Shown: positions 35,801 to 44,402, counted from the stretch's first letter. The stretch: 64,000 nt of DNA from Natronoarchaeum rubrum (GCF_024494695.1 NZ_JANHDP010000003.1:434001-498000); one strand, 5' to 3'. Made by a program: numbers and translations. Notes: a model not told the origin generated them from the sequence alone.

Positions 35801-35902
35801 CCGAGCCTGCTGGTCGTGTGGACGCGCTACATCGGTCCCGCGGAGGCGCTCGACGCGTCGAGCGACGACTCGCCGACCGCGACGCCCCACGCCGATGAGT
35901 GA
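32894..35902 (+). CDS. MMPL/RND superfamily transporter
   Basis: A 1002-residue membrane transporter with the RND two-half layout: TM1 (IVIAVMLVLTLALGSGAGMV), a large external domain to about 370, TMs 2-6 (from SLAIVGPLAMLFVLLALIVA), then TM7, a second external domain and TMs 8-12. GLSVDYAIHVFMRH in the first half and LTIGMGVAYSIHLSERY in the second carry the conserved polar residues of MMPL proton-driven exporters. The first external domain has Q-rich coiled-coil repeats. The start is GTG 32894 with a clear Shine-Dalgarno ggagggg at 32881. It overlaps the regulator gene by 8 bases. The substrate, perhaps a lipid or hydrophobic compound, is unknown. Confidence 0.92.
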   Translation: MSLPDRLASLIMDHSRIVIAVMLVLTLALGSGAGMVEQSSSFDAFQSDNDAVEAQNYITNNFVPPGEKNVSRVQVIVRNESGNVLSKESLVSSLEYQQALLDNETVNATLDQQQPALGVSNLVAITAISQERAAQLQTRAGGLSDALNQTAGLQQQYAQLNASYQQGEINESTYQAQSAEIEQSLVAVRADATANLSAEQAAQFNASAGSVRNLTAQQIALQAQYDRGEISESAYQTQSAELDSQLQQAYQQGTRGVFAEQFAALQSQESQPSLDAQLQQLESMNESEVDAVVAGTLDPDNGQGMAYQLLSTQYDPDNPTTADARMMILRQEIATGNVQTGSASDVLIDSQLAMQDVADAQMVEGDYIVFGFGLISDEITRSMNDSLAIVGPLAMLFVLLALIVAYRDLLDIALGFVGIIAVLLWTFGFMGWAGITFNMIFIAVPVLLIGLSVDYAIHVFMRHREQRQDRSADAGDGVRSAMRVALGGVGATLVWVTATTAIGFLSNLVSPMGPIRDFGIVSSVGILSALVIFGVLVPAVKVELDEFLEARGFDRKKRAFGTGGGRLGQLLSTGETLARKAPLAVIAIALVVSVAGGAAATQVDTSFQQEDFIAGDPPDWMDSLPGPLEPGEYNAKDHMDYVYDNFVVENSQGEVLIRGDVTSSETLHRMDNASAQAAEMDTTVILSNDQADVQSPLTVMQSTANSNETFNATLTAADTDGDGIPEQNVEQVYDALYRTAPSEAALVINRTGADAGEYEYQALRMSISVKGGASTGAITEDVRGVAAVIDDDGASETRTAVATGTPIVNEVGQSELLDTVLQSLLVTLVTVFGFLALVYRFQYGSATLGIVTLLPVALSVSWILGTMYLLGMSFNVLTGMITSLTIGMGVAYSIHLSERYNIELDRQDNAWEAMRVSLTGTGGALLGSAATTVGGFGVLVFAIMPPLQQFGIITGMTIIYAFVASVVVLPSLLVVWTRYIGPAEALDASSDDSPTATPHADE
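33352..33654 (+). repeat. internal coiled-coil repeat within the MMPL transporter
   Basis: Two copies of a helical unit lie in the first external domain: QYAQLNASYQQGEINESTYQ then AQSAEIEQSL (about 33358-33447), and QIALQAQYDRGEISESAYQ then TQSAELDSQL (about 33544-33639). The shared core is YxxGEIxESxYQxQSAEI/L. The units are Gln-rich and separated by about 30 residues. They probably form a coiled-coil hairpin outside the membrane. Confidence 0.6.
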
Positions 35903-36653
35903 ATCAGACGCGGTCGAATCGCTCGAACGCCTCGGGCTGACCAGCTACGAGGCCAAGGTGTTCATCGCCCTCCAGAAGCTGGGGGCCGGCACCGCGCGGG
36001 ACGTCCACCGGATCACGGACGTTCCCCGCTCACAGGTCTACAGCGTTGCGGAAAACCTCGCGGACCGCGGGCTAGTCGAGATCCAGCAGTCCAACCCGAT
36101 CCAGTACCGCCCCGTCAGCATCGACGAGGCCCGCGAGACGCTGCGCTCCCGGTTCGAGCGCGAACAGGAGCGGGCGTTCGACTACGTCGAGGACGTCCGC
36201 GACCAGCACGACGACGGCGACGAGGAGCAGGAGGCGATCTGGACGCTGCGGGGCGGCGATCGGGTCGAAGAGCGGGCGATCGAACTCATCCGCGAGGCCG
36301 ACGAGCGCGTCGTGTTCGGATCGGGGAACCAGTCGCTGATCTCCGAGGACATCGAGCGCACGCTCCGCGAGCGCGTCGAGGACGGACTGGTCGTTGCGGT
36401 GGTCAGCGAGAATCCCGACGTCCGGGCGTACTTCGAGTCGGTCGACGGCGTCCACGTCGCCGATCCGCCCGTCCACCACGGCGAGGACTCGCCGGCCGGA
36501 CGGGTCGTGTTCGTCGACGGCGACACGCTGCTCCTGAGCGTGGTCGGCGACGGTTCAGTGACCGGCGGCGATCGGGAGACGGCGATCTGGAGCGCGGAGT
36601 CGAACTTCGCGCGGATGCTGATCCAGATCGTCGAGTCGAATCTCGGCGTGTAG
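35895..36653 (+). CDS. TrmB family transcriptional regulator
   Basis: A 252-residue regulator. The N-terminal winged helix is TrmB-type: LGLTSYEAKVFIALQKLGAG, then DVPRSQVYSVAENLADRGLV. A charged helix (about 75-110) links it to a C-terminal regulatory domain of the TrmB PLD-like kind. Its ATG overlaps the end of the MMPL gene by 8 bases, so it is in the same transcript. A local repressor or sensor for the transporter's substrate is likely, with the palindromes at 32763-32862 as candidate operators. Confidence 0.93.
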   Translation: MSESDAVESLERLGLTSYEAKVFIALQKLGAGTARDVHRITDVPRSQVYSVAENLADRGLVEIQQSNPIQYRPVSIDEARETLRSRFEREQERAFDYVEDVRDQHDDGDEEQEAIWTLRGGDRVEERAIELIREADERVVFGSGNQSLISEDIERTLRERVEDGLVVAVVSENPDVRAYFESVDGVHVADPPVHHGEDSPAGRVVFVDGDTLLLSVVGDGSVTGGDRETAIWSAESNFARMLIQIVESNLGV

Positions 36654-36681
36654 ACGCCGCTGCGACCGCCTTCTTTCGCAG

Positions 36682-37749
36682 TTACTCCAGCCGGTAGCGT
36701 AGCAGCGCCGCGATCCCGCCCAGATTCGAGAGCTGCTGGCCGGGGTCGAAGTCGCTCGAAAACACGGTGACGTCGCCGCCCTGTCGTTCGACCTGCGTGA
36801 TCACCTCGTCGACGTCGATCTCCCACTCGCCGTCGGCGCCCCGCTCCTCGCGGAGCTTCTCGTCGAGGATCAGCAGCGTCTCGACGGCGCCGAACTCGGC
36901 GGCCTCGGCGACGTTCTCGGGGCCGTAGGACGCCTTCGCGCCCGTGGCGATCCGGGCGGTCAGCTCGTCGATGTACTCGGCCTCCTCGGCGATGCGGGTC
37001 TGTTCCTGGACTTCGTCGATGGCGCCCCGCTTGAGCACCTCGTGGACGCCGCGGTCGCCGACGCCGCTGGTGTCGACGGTCGAGATCTTTTTCGCGACCT
37101 CAGGAGCCTCCTCCTCGATGTGATCGAGCGCGTCCTGCTTGGTGAACCCCGGTCCCGCGAGGATGATCGCGTCGACGTCCATCCGGGCCAGTGCGGTCGA
37201 GAGTTCGTCGAACAGCTCGTCGCGACCCCGGCTGTACTCGCCCTTGCCGGTCGTGCCGGTGAAGCGCGCGCGCTCCTCGGTGCCGTACTGGGCGACGGTG
37301 TGGATGTGGGCCTGGCCCTCTTCGACCGTGGCGACGGCGACATCGGGGTTCTCGGTCGCCTCGACGGCCTCCTGCAGGCGCTCGTTCTGGTCGGGCTTGA
37401 ACACCTTTTCCACCGTGAGCTCCTCGCGCTCCTCGACGTTGAGCGTGTGGTGGAGCCCGAGCTGATCCTCGCGCGAGCAGTCCTCGATGACGCCGCCGAC
37501 GCGCAGCCGATTGGCGAACTTGTGGAACTCCACCTCCTCGACGTCGATGGTGACGTGCATCGGCTCGCGCTGCCCGCCGGTGTCGCGCATCTGGTCGTCG
37601 TTGCGCTGGATGCGCCGGGTCGTGTCGCCGGAGACGAGATCGCCCGGCTCCAGCACGTACTGGAGGTGCCAGAGGTCGTCGAGGCTCTCGGGGACGAGCG
37701 TGACGCGCTCCCGGCCCCCCTCGACGGAGTGGCGGTCCTGAATTCGCAT
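36682..37749 (-). CDS. pelA: mRNA surveillance protein Pelota
   Basis: A 355-residue protein of the Pelota/Dom34 family, which binds stalled ribosomes with the GTPase aEF1A/aABCE1 and splits them. The three eRF1-like domains are visible: the N-terminal Sm-like domain (about 1-125, [20 protein letters not shown]), the central domain with the [10 protein letters not shown] region (about 130-255), and the C-terminal L7Ae-like domain with [20 protein letters not shown]. The GGQ motif of eRF1 is absent, as expected. It lies downstream of rqcH on the same strand, which makes a ribosome rescue cluster. Confidence 0.97.
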   Translation of the reverse strand: MRIQDRHSVEGGRERVTLVPESLDDLWHLQYVLEPGDLVSGDTTRRIQRNDDQMRDTGGQREPMHVTIDVEEVEFHKFANRLRVGGVIEDCSREDQLGLHHTLNVEEREELTVEKVFKPDQNERLQEAVEATENPDVAVATVEEGQAHIHTVAQYGTEERARFTGTTGKGEYSRGRDELFDELSTALARMDVDAIILAGPGFTKQDALDHIEEEAPEVAKKISTVDTSGVGDRGVHEVLKRGAIDEVQEQTRIAEEAEYIDELTARIATGAKASYGPENVAEAAEFGAVETLLILDEKLREERGADGEWEIDVDEVITQVERQGGDVTVFSSDFDPGQQLSNLGGIAALLRYRLE

Positions 37750-37833
37750 GGCTGAGGATCGGAGCCCCTGGCGTAAGTGCGCTGTTATTCGACCGGCGAG
37801 CGACGGAGAGCGGACGCGGCGTCTCGACGCCGC

Positions 37834-38568
37834 TCAGTCGTCGCGCCGGTGGAGCCCGAGCGAGCGACGGTACCCCTCCGCCGCGACGCGGGCACCGGCG
37901 AGGTGCAGGTAGAACGCGACCACGACCGCGAGCAGGCCGAGCACGTTTCGGTTCGTCGCGGCCAGCATCGCCGCCCAGCCGGTGAGCACGAGGATCGCGC
38001 CGAACGCCCAGCCGACGAAGTACCGCGCGTCGCCGAGCGTGCCGCGGCGCCCGCGCGGGTCCAGCGCCGACCGAAGCGACTCGCCGCGGGCGAGCGCGCC
38101 GAACGCGGCGAGATACGCGTAACAGAACAGGCCGACGAACACGAGCGTCATCGTGCCCGCGGCGTAGATCCCCAGCGTCGCGCCGGGGCTGATCGACTCG
38201 CCCGAGAGCGGCGACTGGGACGCCCCGACGAGCGTCACCAGCACCGCTGCGAGCGGGACGAAGAGGTACGCCAGCGTGACGACGCTCGCGCGGGCGCCGT
38301 CTCGGAGTAGTTCCGAGGGCGCCCCGAACGACGGCGGCGTCTCGCTGCCCTCGACCGTCGCCGCGAACGCCCGCAGCAGGTAGCCAAGCAGCGCCACCGC
38401 CGGCAGGATCGCCAGCGCGACCGCGGGCACCCAGACCACGATGGGATAGAACGCGGCGGCGATCCGGAGCAAGACCGCCACGGCCAGCCCGAGCACGACG
38501 CCGATCGCGAACAGATCGGTCGGCCGGTCGGCCCGGAACGGGTACCGGAGCCCCTCGCGCATCTCCAT
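37834..38568 (-). CDS. DUF4013 family membrane protein
   Basis: A 244-residue membrane protein with about five TM helices, of the DUF4013 type: REGLRYPFRADRPTDLFAIG at the N-terminus is the family opening. Polar motifs inside the membrane are few. Function is unknown; these proteins are common in haloarchaea and methanogens. It lies 2 bases after the rqcH stop, with Pelota following 84 bases later, so it is in the same unit. Confidence 0.85.
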   Translation of the reverse strand: MEMREGLRYPFRADRPTDLFAIGVVLGLAVAVLLRIAAAFYPIVVWVPAVALAILPAVALLGYLLRAFAATVEGSETPPSFGAPSELLRDGARASVVTLAYLFVPLAAVLVTLVGASQSPLSGESISPGATLGIYAAGTMTLVFVGLFCYAYLAAFGALARGESLRSALDPRGRRGTLGDARYFVGWAFGAILVLTGWAAMLAATNRNVLGLLAVVVAFYLHLAGARVAAEGYRRSLGLHRRDD

Positions 38569-38570
38569 GG

Positions 38571-40715
38571 TCAGTCCTCCGCGATCCGGCTGGTGCCCGG
38601 GGGCAGGAAGTGCTGGATCCGGTCCGGGCTAGCGACCGACCGGACGAACGACGTGTCCGCGAAGCGCTCGCGGAACTCGCGATAGACCCGCTTGGCGACG
38701 TCGCCCTGAGCGTACCGTCCCGGCTCGACCTCGATCAGCGTCTCGGCGTGCTCGCGCACCGCGCTCGGCGGTCCGCCGATCACGCGCGTCGAGGGCTCGC
38801 AGGTGATCCCGACCGCGGCGCCGACGCCCACGTCCCGGAAGTACTCGCGGTCGCCCCGGATCGCGAACCCGCCCTTTTCGAGGTACTCTCCGCTCTCGGG
38901 CGTCTTGGTGACCTGATCGTAGTCGACGGCGTACACGTCGCCGCTGTACTTGCCGTCCTTCCAGACCGAGGAGTTCGACACCGCGAACGTGGCGGCCTCC
39001 CGCTCGCTGGATTCGGGGATGTCGACGTCCCGCGCCGACTCGCTGGGACCGGTCGCTTTCAGGATCGTCGCCGGGCCGCCGTGGGCCTGCGCGTGAAAGA
39101 ACCGGTCGCCCCGATCGAGATACTTCTTGACCAGCTCCTCGTTCTGATCGGCGTTGCGCCCGCCGATCACGAGGAAGCCGTCGCTGGTGTGGAACCAGCG
39201 GAACCGCTCGTACCACTGCTCGGACTTGCGGACCGGGATCGACGGCTCGGCGAGCCAGTCGACGGCCTCGTCTTCGTCCGCTTCGTCGCCGTCCTCGTCG
39301 TCCTCAGGTTGTTCCTCCTGACGCGCTTCCCACTCCTCGCGCCGGCGCTTCACGTCCTCGAGGGCCTCGCGGGTGTCCTCGATGGCGGCTTTCGCGCCCT
39401 CCTTTTTGTCCTGGATGCGCTTTGCTTCCTTGTAGAGTCGGTCGGCGTTCTGCTCGACGCCCTCGCTGGCGTCCAGCGTCACGTCGGTGCCGTCGATCCG
39501 GACGGTCACCCGGCCGTTCTCGTCGTCGATCCGTTGCACTGCTTCGGCGGCGTCGATCCCCTGCTCGGCGCCGGCCTCGAACGTCTCCTCGATCTCCTCC
39601 CAGGGCACGTCGTTCTCGCGAGCCTCGCGGACCGTCGAGAGGATCTCGTCGACGAGCCCGTACTCGGCGTACAGCAGTTCGGCCTTCTCGCGCTCGGCCT
39701 CGGCGTCCTGCTCGAACCCCTCGATCGCCTGCTCCTGCTGCTCGATGATGCGTTTCTGCTTCTCGATCTCGCCCTCGAAGTCCGGCCGGTCGGGGCCGCT
39801 TCCCCCGGCGTCCTCGTCCTCGGTGAGATCGAGGTGGTGGAAGTAGTCGTCGACGGCGTCGGTGAACGTGTCGAACGCCTCGGCGGGGAGGTGTTCGTAC
39901 TCCTCTAAGGCGATCGGCGTCACGTCGACGCGGGTTCCGTCTTCGATCCCACCGCCCTCCTCGTCGGGCTCGTAGTACACCCGCGGGTCGAGCGCGCCGG
40001 TCCGGAGCTCGATCGCCAGCGCTTCCATGGCCTCGTAGAGTCGCTCGTACTGCTCGGCGTCGGCGTCGGCGATGTCGAGGTTCTTGTCGACGCCCGCGCG
40101 GGAACACAGCTCCTCGGCGTACAGGCCGCCGAAGTTGAGCTGGGTCGCGAGCGTCCGGACGACGTCGCTGTCGGACTCGTCCATCAGCGCGGCAAAGGCC
40201 TCGTAGGACATCGCCAGGGGGTTGACCTGGGACTCGGGGAACTCGTACTGGGCGCCCGGCGCGACGGTGCGGGACTTGAGCCGAACCGTATCGAGACAGT
40301 CGATCACTTCGCGGTTCGGATCGAGCACCGCGAGATTACCGGGGCCGAACAGCTCGGCGACGATCGTCGTGTTCTCGTCGTCGCGTTCGAACTCGAACTC
40401 GAGGATGCGGTCGAACTCGTACTGTTCGACGCCGACGAAGTCAGCGCCCGACAGGCGGTTGCGAAGCATCATCGCGAAGTTCGGCGGCCGGCCCGGCGCG
40501 TCGGGGACGTGTTCGGGCGCCGCGACGTGGGCGCGCTTCACGTCGCCGACCTCGACCAGCAGTTCGACGCGGCCGCGCTCGAAGTCCCGGAGCTTCAGCC
40601 GCAGAAAGTCGTCGCCGTAGAGGTAGGCTTTGTCGACCTTGGCACCCTCGTAGCTGCCGAGTTCCGAGACGAGGGCGGCCAGATCGACGCTCGTCATCTC
40701 CCGCTTGCGGTCCAT
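38571..40715 (-). CDS. rqcH: ribosome rescue protein RqcH (NEMF/Rqc2 homolog)
   Basis: A 714-residue protein of the NEMF/Rqc2/RqcH family. The NFACT-N domain occupies about the first 270 residues (LAALVSELGSYEGAKVDKAY; LLVEVGDVKRAHVAAPEHVP), a helical coiled coil follows at about 300-460 (EKQKRIIEQQEQAIEGFEQD), and the NFACT-R domain is at about 490-600 (FRWFHTSDGFLVIGGRNADQ). The protein binds 60S/50S-type large subunits carrying blocked peptidyl-tRNA and in bacteria adds alanine tails. An acidic insertion after 465 is typical of haloarchaea. It is first in a unit with a DUF4013 gene and Pelota. Confidence 0.95.
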   Translation of the reverse strand: MDRKREMTSVDLAALVSELGSYEGAKVDKAYLYGDDFLRLKLRDFERGRVELLVEVGDVKRAHVAAPEHVPDAPGRPPNFAMMLRNRLSGADFVGVEQYEFDRILEFEFERDDENTTIVAELFGPGNLAVLDPNREVIDCLDTVRLKSRTVAPGAQYEFPESQVNPLAMSYEAFAALMDESDSDVVRTLATQLNFGGLYAEELCSRAGVDKNLDIADADAEQYERLYEAMEALAIELRTGALDPRVYYEPDEEGGGIEDGTRVDVTPIALEEYEHLPAEAFDTFTDAVDDYFHHLDLTEDEDAGGSGPDRPDFEGEIEKQKRIIEQQEQAIEGFEQDAEAEREKAELLYAEYGLVDEILSTVREARENDVPWEEIEETFEAGAEQGIDAAEAVQRIDDENGRVTVRIDGTDVTLDASEGVEQNADRLYKEAKRIQDKKEGAKAAIEDTREALEDVKRRREEWEARQEEQPEDDEDGDEADEDEAVDWLAEPSIPVRKSEQWYERFRWFHTSDGFLVIGGRNADQNEELVKKYLDRGDRFFHAQAHGGPATILKATGPSESARDVDIPESSEREAATFAVSNSSVWKDGKYSGDVYAVDYDQVTKTPESGEYLEKGGFAIRGDREYFRDVGVGAAVGITCEPSTRVIGGPPSAVREHAETLIEVEPGRYAQGDVAKRVYREFRERFADTSFVRSVASPDRIQHFLPPGTSRIAED

Positions 40716-40843
40716 ACGTGAGTGGTCCGACGCGCGGGGGAAAGGCGTGTCGCTCCGCGAGCGCGGCGTCGATCCGCGATACCGGGTCCGCGAGCAAAGC
40801 GGAATCCAACAGAGCCATTAGCGGCCTCACGCTTGCTGTAGCC

Positions 40844-41806
40844 GTGTCTCTCGTCTCGAATCTGCTGACGATGCTGGTGCTGTTGGGCGTCGGCATCGCC
40901 GCGCGCTCGATCGGCGTGCTCACGCCCGCGCGCCGGGAGCTGCTGAACGCGCTGGCGTTCTACGTCGCGCTGCCGGCGCTGATCTTCTCCTCGACGTACG
41001 CCCAGCAGCTCGACGAGGTCCTCACGCCGGCGCTGCTGGCGGGGCTGTGGACCGTGCTCGTCGTCATGGTCGCGACCGGCTGGATCGTTCACCGGTCGGC
41101 CCGCTCGGCCAGCGCCCGGAGCGTCGCCATCGTCCAGTCGTACCACGGCAACCTCGGCTTCTTCGGGCTGCCGATCGTGGCGGCGACGTTCGGCGACGTC
41201 ACGACGGCCAAAGCCAGCATCCTGCTGGGGATGGGCGCGCTCACGCAGGTGCCCCTGACGATCCTGATCCTCGTGATGCTCAACGAGCGCGACGCCTCGC
41301 TCGCCGACGAGCTGACGCAGTTCGCGCGGAATCCGGTGATCCTCTCGCTGGCGGCCGGGTTGGCCGTCGCCGTGACTGACGTTCCGGTTCCCGACGTCAC
41401 GGTGGCCGGCACCGACGTCCTCTCGCAGTTCGTGCTGCCGACCGCGCTGGCCGGTCTCGACGCCCTTTCGCAGCTCGCGCTACCGATCGCGGTGATCTGC
41501 GTCGGCGGCGCGCTGTCGCTGGAGTCGGCCGACGTCGAACTCTCGACGGTCGGGTCGGTGGTCGCGCTGAAGGTGTTTCTGATGCCGGCGGTGGCGCTGG
41601 CGGCGTTCTCGCTGCTGGCGTCCTCGCCCTCGACGGTCCGGGCCGGCGTCGTGATGCTGGCGATGCCCTCGGCGGTGTCGACGTACGTCTACGCCACCGA
41701 GTACGGCGGCGACGAGCGCCTCGCGTCGGTCGACGTGTTCGCGACGACGGTCGTCTCGCTGGTCACGATCTTCGTCCTCCTGCGGTTCGTGATCGGGATG
41801 GGATGA
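40844..41806 (+). CDS. AEC family (auxin efflux carrier-like) transporter
   Basis: A 320-residue membrane protein with ten TM helices in two halves of five. Segments LLGVGIAARSIGVLTPARRE, FYVALPALIFSSTYA and YHGNLGFFGLPIVAATFG match the AEC/PIN-like family, which exports or exchanges small organic acids. The start is GTG at 40844 (VSLVSNLLTMLV); longer in-frame starts add a basic non-membrane segment. The gene is divergent from rqcH, from which it is separated by about 130 bases. Confidence 0.9.
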   Translation: MSLVSNLLTMLVLLGVGIAARSIGVLTPARRELLNALAFYVALPALIFSSTYAQQLDEVLTPALLAGLWTVLVVMVATGWIVHRSARSASARSVAIVQSYHGNLGFFGLPIVAATFGDVTTAKASILLGMGALTQVPLTILILVMLNERDASLADELTQFARNPVILSLAAGLAVAVTDVPVPDVTVAGTDVLSQFVLPTALAGLDALSQLALPIAVICVGGALSLESADVELSTVGSVVALKVFLMPAVALAAFSLLASSPSTVRAGVVMLAMPSAVSTYVYATEYGGDERLASVDVFATTVVSLVTIFVLLRFVIGMG

Positions 41807-41818
41807 CGACCGACCGGG

Positions 41819-43231
41819 TCAGCCGTCGTTCCCGCCGGAAACCCGTTCGACGGTGTTCGCGACGTCGATCAGCCCGGCGCCGAGCTCGGGACTCGAACGG
41901 CCGTTCGCGCCGTCGGCGCCGTGCTTGATCGCCTGTTCGACTCGCTTCGCGGTGATCGACGGATCGAGTTCGCGCACGAGCCCCGCCAGTCCCGTCACCT
42001 GCGGCGCCGCCATCGACGTTCCGGCGAAGTACGAGTGCGTCGCGCCGTCGTACAGTTCCGGCGGTACCGTCGACAGCACGAGGTTCGTCGGATAGGGCCA
42101 CTCGGTGTCCATCGAGAGTGACTTTTCCAGCGTCTCGTAGCCGCCGCCGGGCGCGCCCACGTCGATCTCGTTCGTTCCGTAGTTCGAGTAAAACGACAGC
42201 TCGTCGTTCGGGCCGGTCGCGCTGACGCTCAGCGCCCCCGGCGTGCTGTTCGGTAGCGAGTACTGGCCGCCGCGCTGGAGGTCGCTTTCGGCGTTGCCCG
42301 CGCTGGCGACGACGAGCGTCCCCCGGCGAGTCGCCGACTTGATCACCCGATCGTACGCGACGTGCATCCCCTCCGACCGGGACTTTGGAGGTAACGTTTC
42401 CGTCCCCAGGCTCATGTTCGCCGCGTCGGCGCCGATGCGGGCCGCGTAGTCGATCGCGAGCAGGATGTCGGCCGTCGTGGTCGTGAGCGCCGACACCGTT
42501 TCGCCGTCCTCGTTCTCGATCTCGTCGTAGTAGAACACCCGAAGCGCCACCAGCGACGCGTCTGGCGCCGTCCCGACGATCCCCGCGCCGTTCCGCGGCG
42601 CCGCGGCGATGCCGCCGACGTGGCTGCCGTGACCGTCCACGTCGTCCGCAACGTTCCGGGAGTCGGTCATCGTGCCCTTCGTCGGATCGTCGCGGTCGAC
42701 CGGCACTTCGACGGCGCCCGTACCCTCTCGGATCTCGCCCGCCCGAAACAGGCGACTTCGGTCGGCGTCGAGGTTCGGCGTCAGGTCGGGGTGGTCGTGG
42801 TCGACGCCGGTGTCGAGGATCGCCAGCGTGGCGCCCTCGCCCGTCGCAACGTCGTGGGCCGGCGCGGCGCTCGTGCGCTGTTTGTCCCACTGCAGATCGT
42901 ACAGCGGTTCGTCTCGGGTCTCGTCGGCGTCTTCCAGCGCCGGACCGTCGAATGCGATCCGAAGATCGCGAGCGGCGTTCCGAACGCCGTTCACGGAAGC
43001 GAGCGCGTCGCGATCCCCGCTCGGCCCCTCGACGATCAGCACCGATCCGCCGGCGAGTTCGTGTCGCACGTCGAACCCCGCGCGTTCGACCCGTCCTCCG
43101 GCGTCGCCACCGCCCGCGGTGACGACGTACCGCGCGTCTCCCTCGCCGGTCGCGCTCGCCGCGCCGACCGCGCTCGCGATCAGTCCCGCCGATCCGATGC
43201 TCCGCAGTACCGTCCGTCTGGTGTGTGTCAT
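41819..43231 (-). CDS. Tat-secreted subtilisin-like serine protease (S8 family, halolysin type)
   Basis: A 470-residue secreted protease. The signal MTHTRRTVLRSIGSAGLIAS is of the Tat type. A propeptide region of about 90 residues (inhibitor I9-like) precedes the catalytic domain, with Asp140 in LAILDTGVDHDHPDL, His201 in DGHGSHVGGIAA and Ser406 in FAGTSMAAPQVTGL. The oxyanion Asn is probably in VASAGNAES. The C-terminal extension of classic halolysin is missing, so it is a shorter form. It lies convergent with the AEC transporter gene and probably digests extracellular protein at high salt. Confidence 0.95.
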   Translation of the reverse strand: MTHTRRTVLRSIGSAGLIASAVGAASATGEGDARYVVTAGGGDAGGRVERAGFDVRHELAGGSVLIVEGPSGDRDALASVNGVRNAARDLRIAFDGPALEDADETRDEPLYDLQWDKQRTSAAPAHDVATGEGATLAILDTGVDHDHPDLTPNLDADRSRLFRAGEIREGTGAVEVPVDRDDPTKGTMTDSRNVADDVDGHGSHVGGIAAAPRNGAGIVGTAPDASLVALRVFYYDEIENEDGETVSALTTTTADILLAIDYAARIGADAANMSLGTETLPPKSRSEGMHVAYDRVIKSATRRGTLVVASAGNAESDLQRGGQYSLPNSTPGALSVSATGPNDELSFYSNYGTNEIDVGAPGGGYETLEKSLSMDTEWPYPTNLVLSTVPPELYDGATHSYFAGTSMAAPQVTGLAGLVRELDPSITAKRVEQAIKHGADGANGRSSPELGAGLIDVANTVERVSGGNDG

Positions 43232-43378
43232 CGTTCGTCTCACCTCGCAGACGTGTGTTACTGGATCGTTGTGGCAAATAAATATTGCAGTTAATTATGT
43301 AAGTTGGCAATGGCCGATAGCAACTCGCAACCGCTAACGCGACGGGTTCGCGATGGCGGTCCCCACGACGAAGGCGGG

Positions 43379-43632
43379 CGTCTCGCGGTGGTCACGCTGA
43401 CGTACACGACGGTCTCAGGCGGGATTCCCAAGCCGCTCGCGGCCGCCGCCGGCTTCGCCTCGTCGCCGTCGTCACCGACGTGTTCCCGTTCGCGGCCGGC
43501 ACGATGATGGCCGTGATCTTCCGGGAGATGATCCCCTCCAGCCACGGGCACGGCTACGCCGATCTGGCGACGCTCGCGTTCGTCTCCGGGGTCGGCGTCA
43601 TGCTCGTCGTCGACGTCGCGCTGGCGGTCTGA
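43379..43632 (+). pseudogene. ZIP family metal transporter remnant
   Basis: Only the C-terminal part of a ZIP transporter remains, in two frames. The frame from 43304 carries YTTVSGGIPKPLAAAAGF, like the end of the central ZIP region, and then runs out of register near 43465. The next frame reads FPFAAGTMMAVIFREMIPSS and HGHGYADLATLAFVSGVGVM to a stop at 43630-43632. The E-x-x-x-H pattern of the metal site is seen in REMIPSSHGHG. The 5' two-thirds is absent. Confidence 0.8.
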
Positions 43633-43633
43633 G

Positions 43634-44062
43634 TCAGCGTTCGTAGTTCAACTCCCGTTCCGCGCGACGCCGATCCTCGACGTCCTCGATCGTCTCGGTC
43701 TCCAGCAAGCGCTCCAGTTTTCGCTCGAACTGCTCGTCGGTGAGTTCGCCGCGGGCGTACCGTCCCCGGAGCGTCTCCAGCGGGTCGTCCTCGTCGTCGC
43801 TGTCCGTCGAAGATCCGGATTTCTTCTCGCGCCCCCACCAGTGGGACCACTCGCCGTCCTCGTCGGCGTCGTCGTACTCCTCTTCGTCGTCGCCGAACAG
43901 CGTCTTGACGATCGGGAGCACGGCCGCGTAGCCGACGATCAACACGCCGAGCCACCAATTCTGGTCGGTGAGAAACAGTCCCCCCATCCAGAGTCCCGTG
44001 ATCAGGAGCGACGTTATCTTCACGGCGTTGTTTCGGAGCCGCTCGGTCGCCGTCTCGCTCAT
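43634..44062 (-). CDS. SHOCT-domain membrane protein
   Basis: A 142-residue protein with two TM helices near the N-terminus (ITSLLITGLWMGGLFLT and WWLGVLIVGYAAVLPIVKTL), an acidic linker, and a C-terminal SHOCT motif DPLETLRGRYARGELTDEQF. SHOCT regions are short helix pairs often found in membrane or oligomerisation proteins. ATG at 44062 (MSETATERLRNN) is the family-like start; the frame upstream is shadow. Its stop is one base after the end of the ZIP remnant on the opposite strand. Confidence 0.85.
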   Translation of the reverse strand: MSETATERLRNNAVKITSLLITGLWMGGLFLTDQNWWLGVLIVGYAAVLPIVKTLFGDDEEEYDDADEDGEWSHWWGREKKSGSSTDSDDEDDPLETLRGRYARGELTDEQFERKLERLLETETIEDVEDRRRAERELNYER

Positions 44063-44402
44063 ACCGTGGGTTGCGCACGCATCCGGTAAATTTGCGCCGG
44101 TCCGCACCACTCGCGATCCCGCGGCGTCTCGGGCGGTTGCCGTCGATTCGTCGGTGCTGAACGAGTTATAGAAACGAAACGCTAAAAATACGCGCTTTGA
44201 ATCACGATGCGAGAATCTAAACGAGTCGTTTTTACGACACGGGGTCCAAACCGAGAGCAATGACCGGAAACGCGAACGTCGAATGCGCCGTGGACCGGAA
44301 CGACAGGACCGCAGACGTACCGCCGGAGCGGTCGCCGGGCGGACGGGACGGTTCGGGGTCGACGACGGCAGCGAGATCGCCCGACGGCGGAGGTTGGTAA
44401 CT
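44063..44402. other. divergent intergenic region with a small leaderless ORF
   Basis: About 340 bases between the SHOCT gene and the APC transporter. The middle is AT-rich, with gtcgtttttacgac at 44227-44240 including a TATA-like tttttac. The 46-codon frame that begins 26 bases later is listed separately. The left part should hold the promoter for the SHOCT gene. Confidence 0.5.
44260..44400 (+). CDS. 46-residue small ORF abutting the APC transporter gene
   Basis: The frame begins with ATG 44260 (MTGNANVECAVDRNDR) and ends with TAA 44398-44400, two bases before the GTG of the APC transporter gene. A TATA-like tttttac centred about 27 bases before the ATG is at the right distance for a leaderless start. 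The transporter's Shine-Dalgarno (ggagg, 44389-44393) lies inside the end of this ORF, so its translation should deliver ribosomes to the transporter start. The peptide is polar, Gly-, Arg- and Ser-rich, with one Cys, and matches no family I know. It may act mainly as a coupling leader. Confidence 0.4.
   Translation: MTGNANVECAVDRNDRTADVPPERSPGGRDGSGSTTAARSPDGGGW

Noticed and set aside
36182..36826. Alternative minus-strand gene opposite the TrmB regulator
   Set aside because: The translation is Arg/Ser/Thr-rich shadow, and the plus strand carries a clear winged-helix protein.
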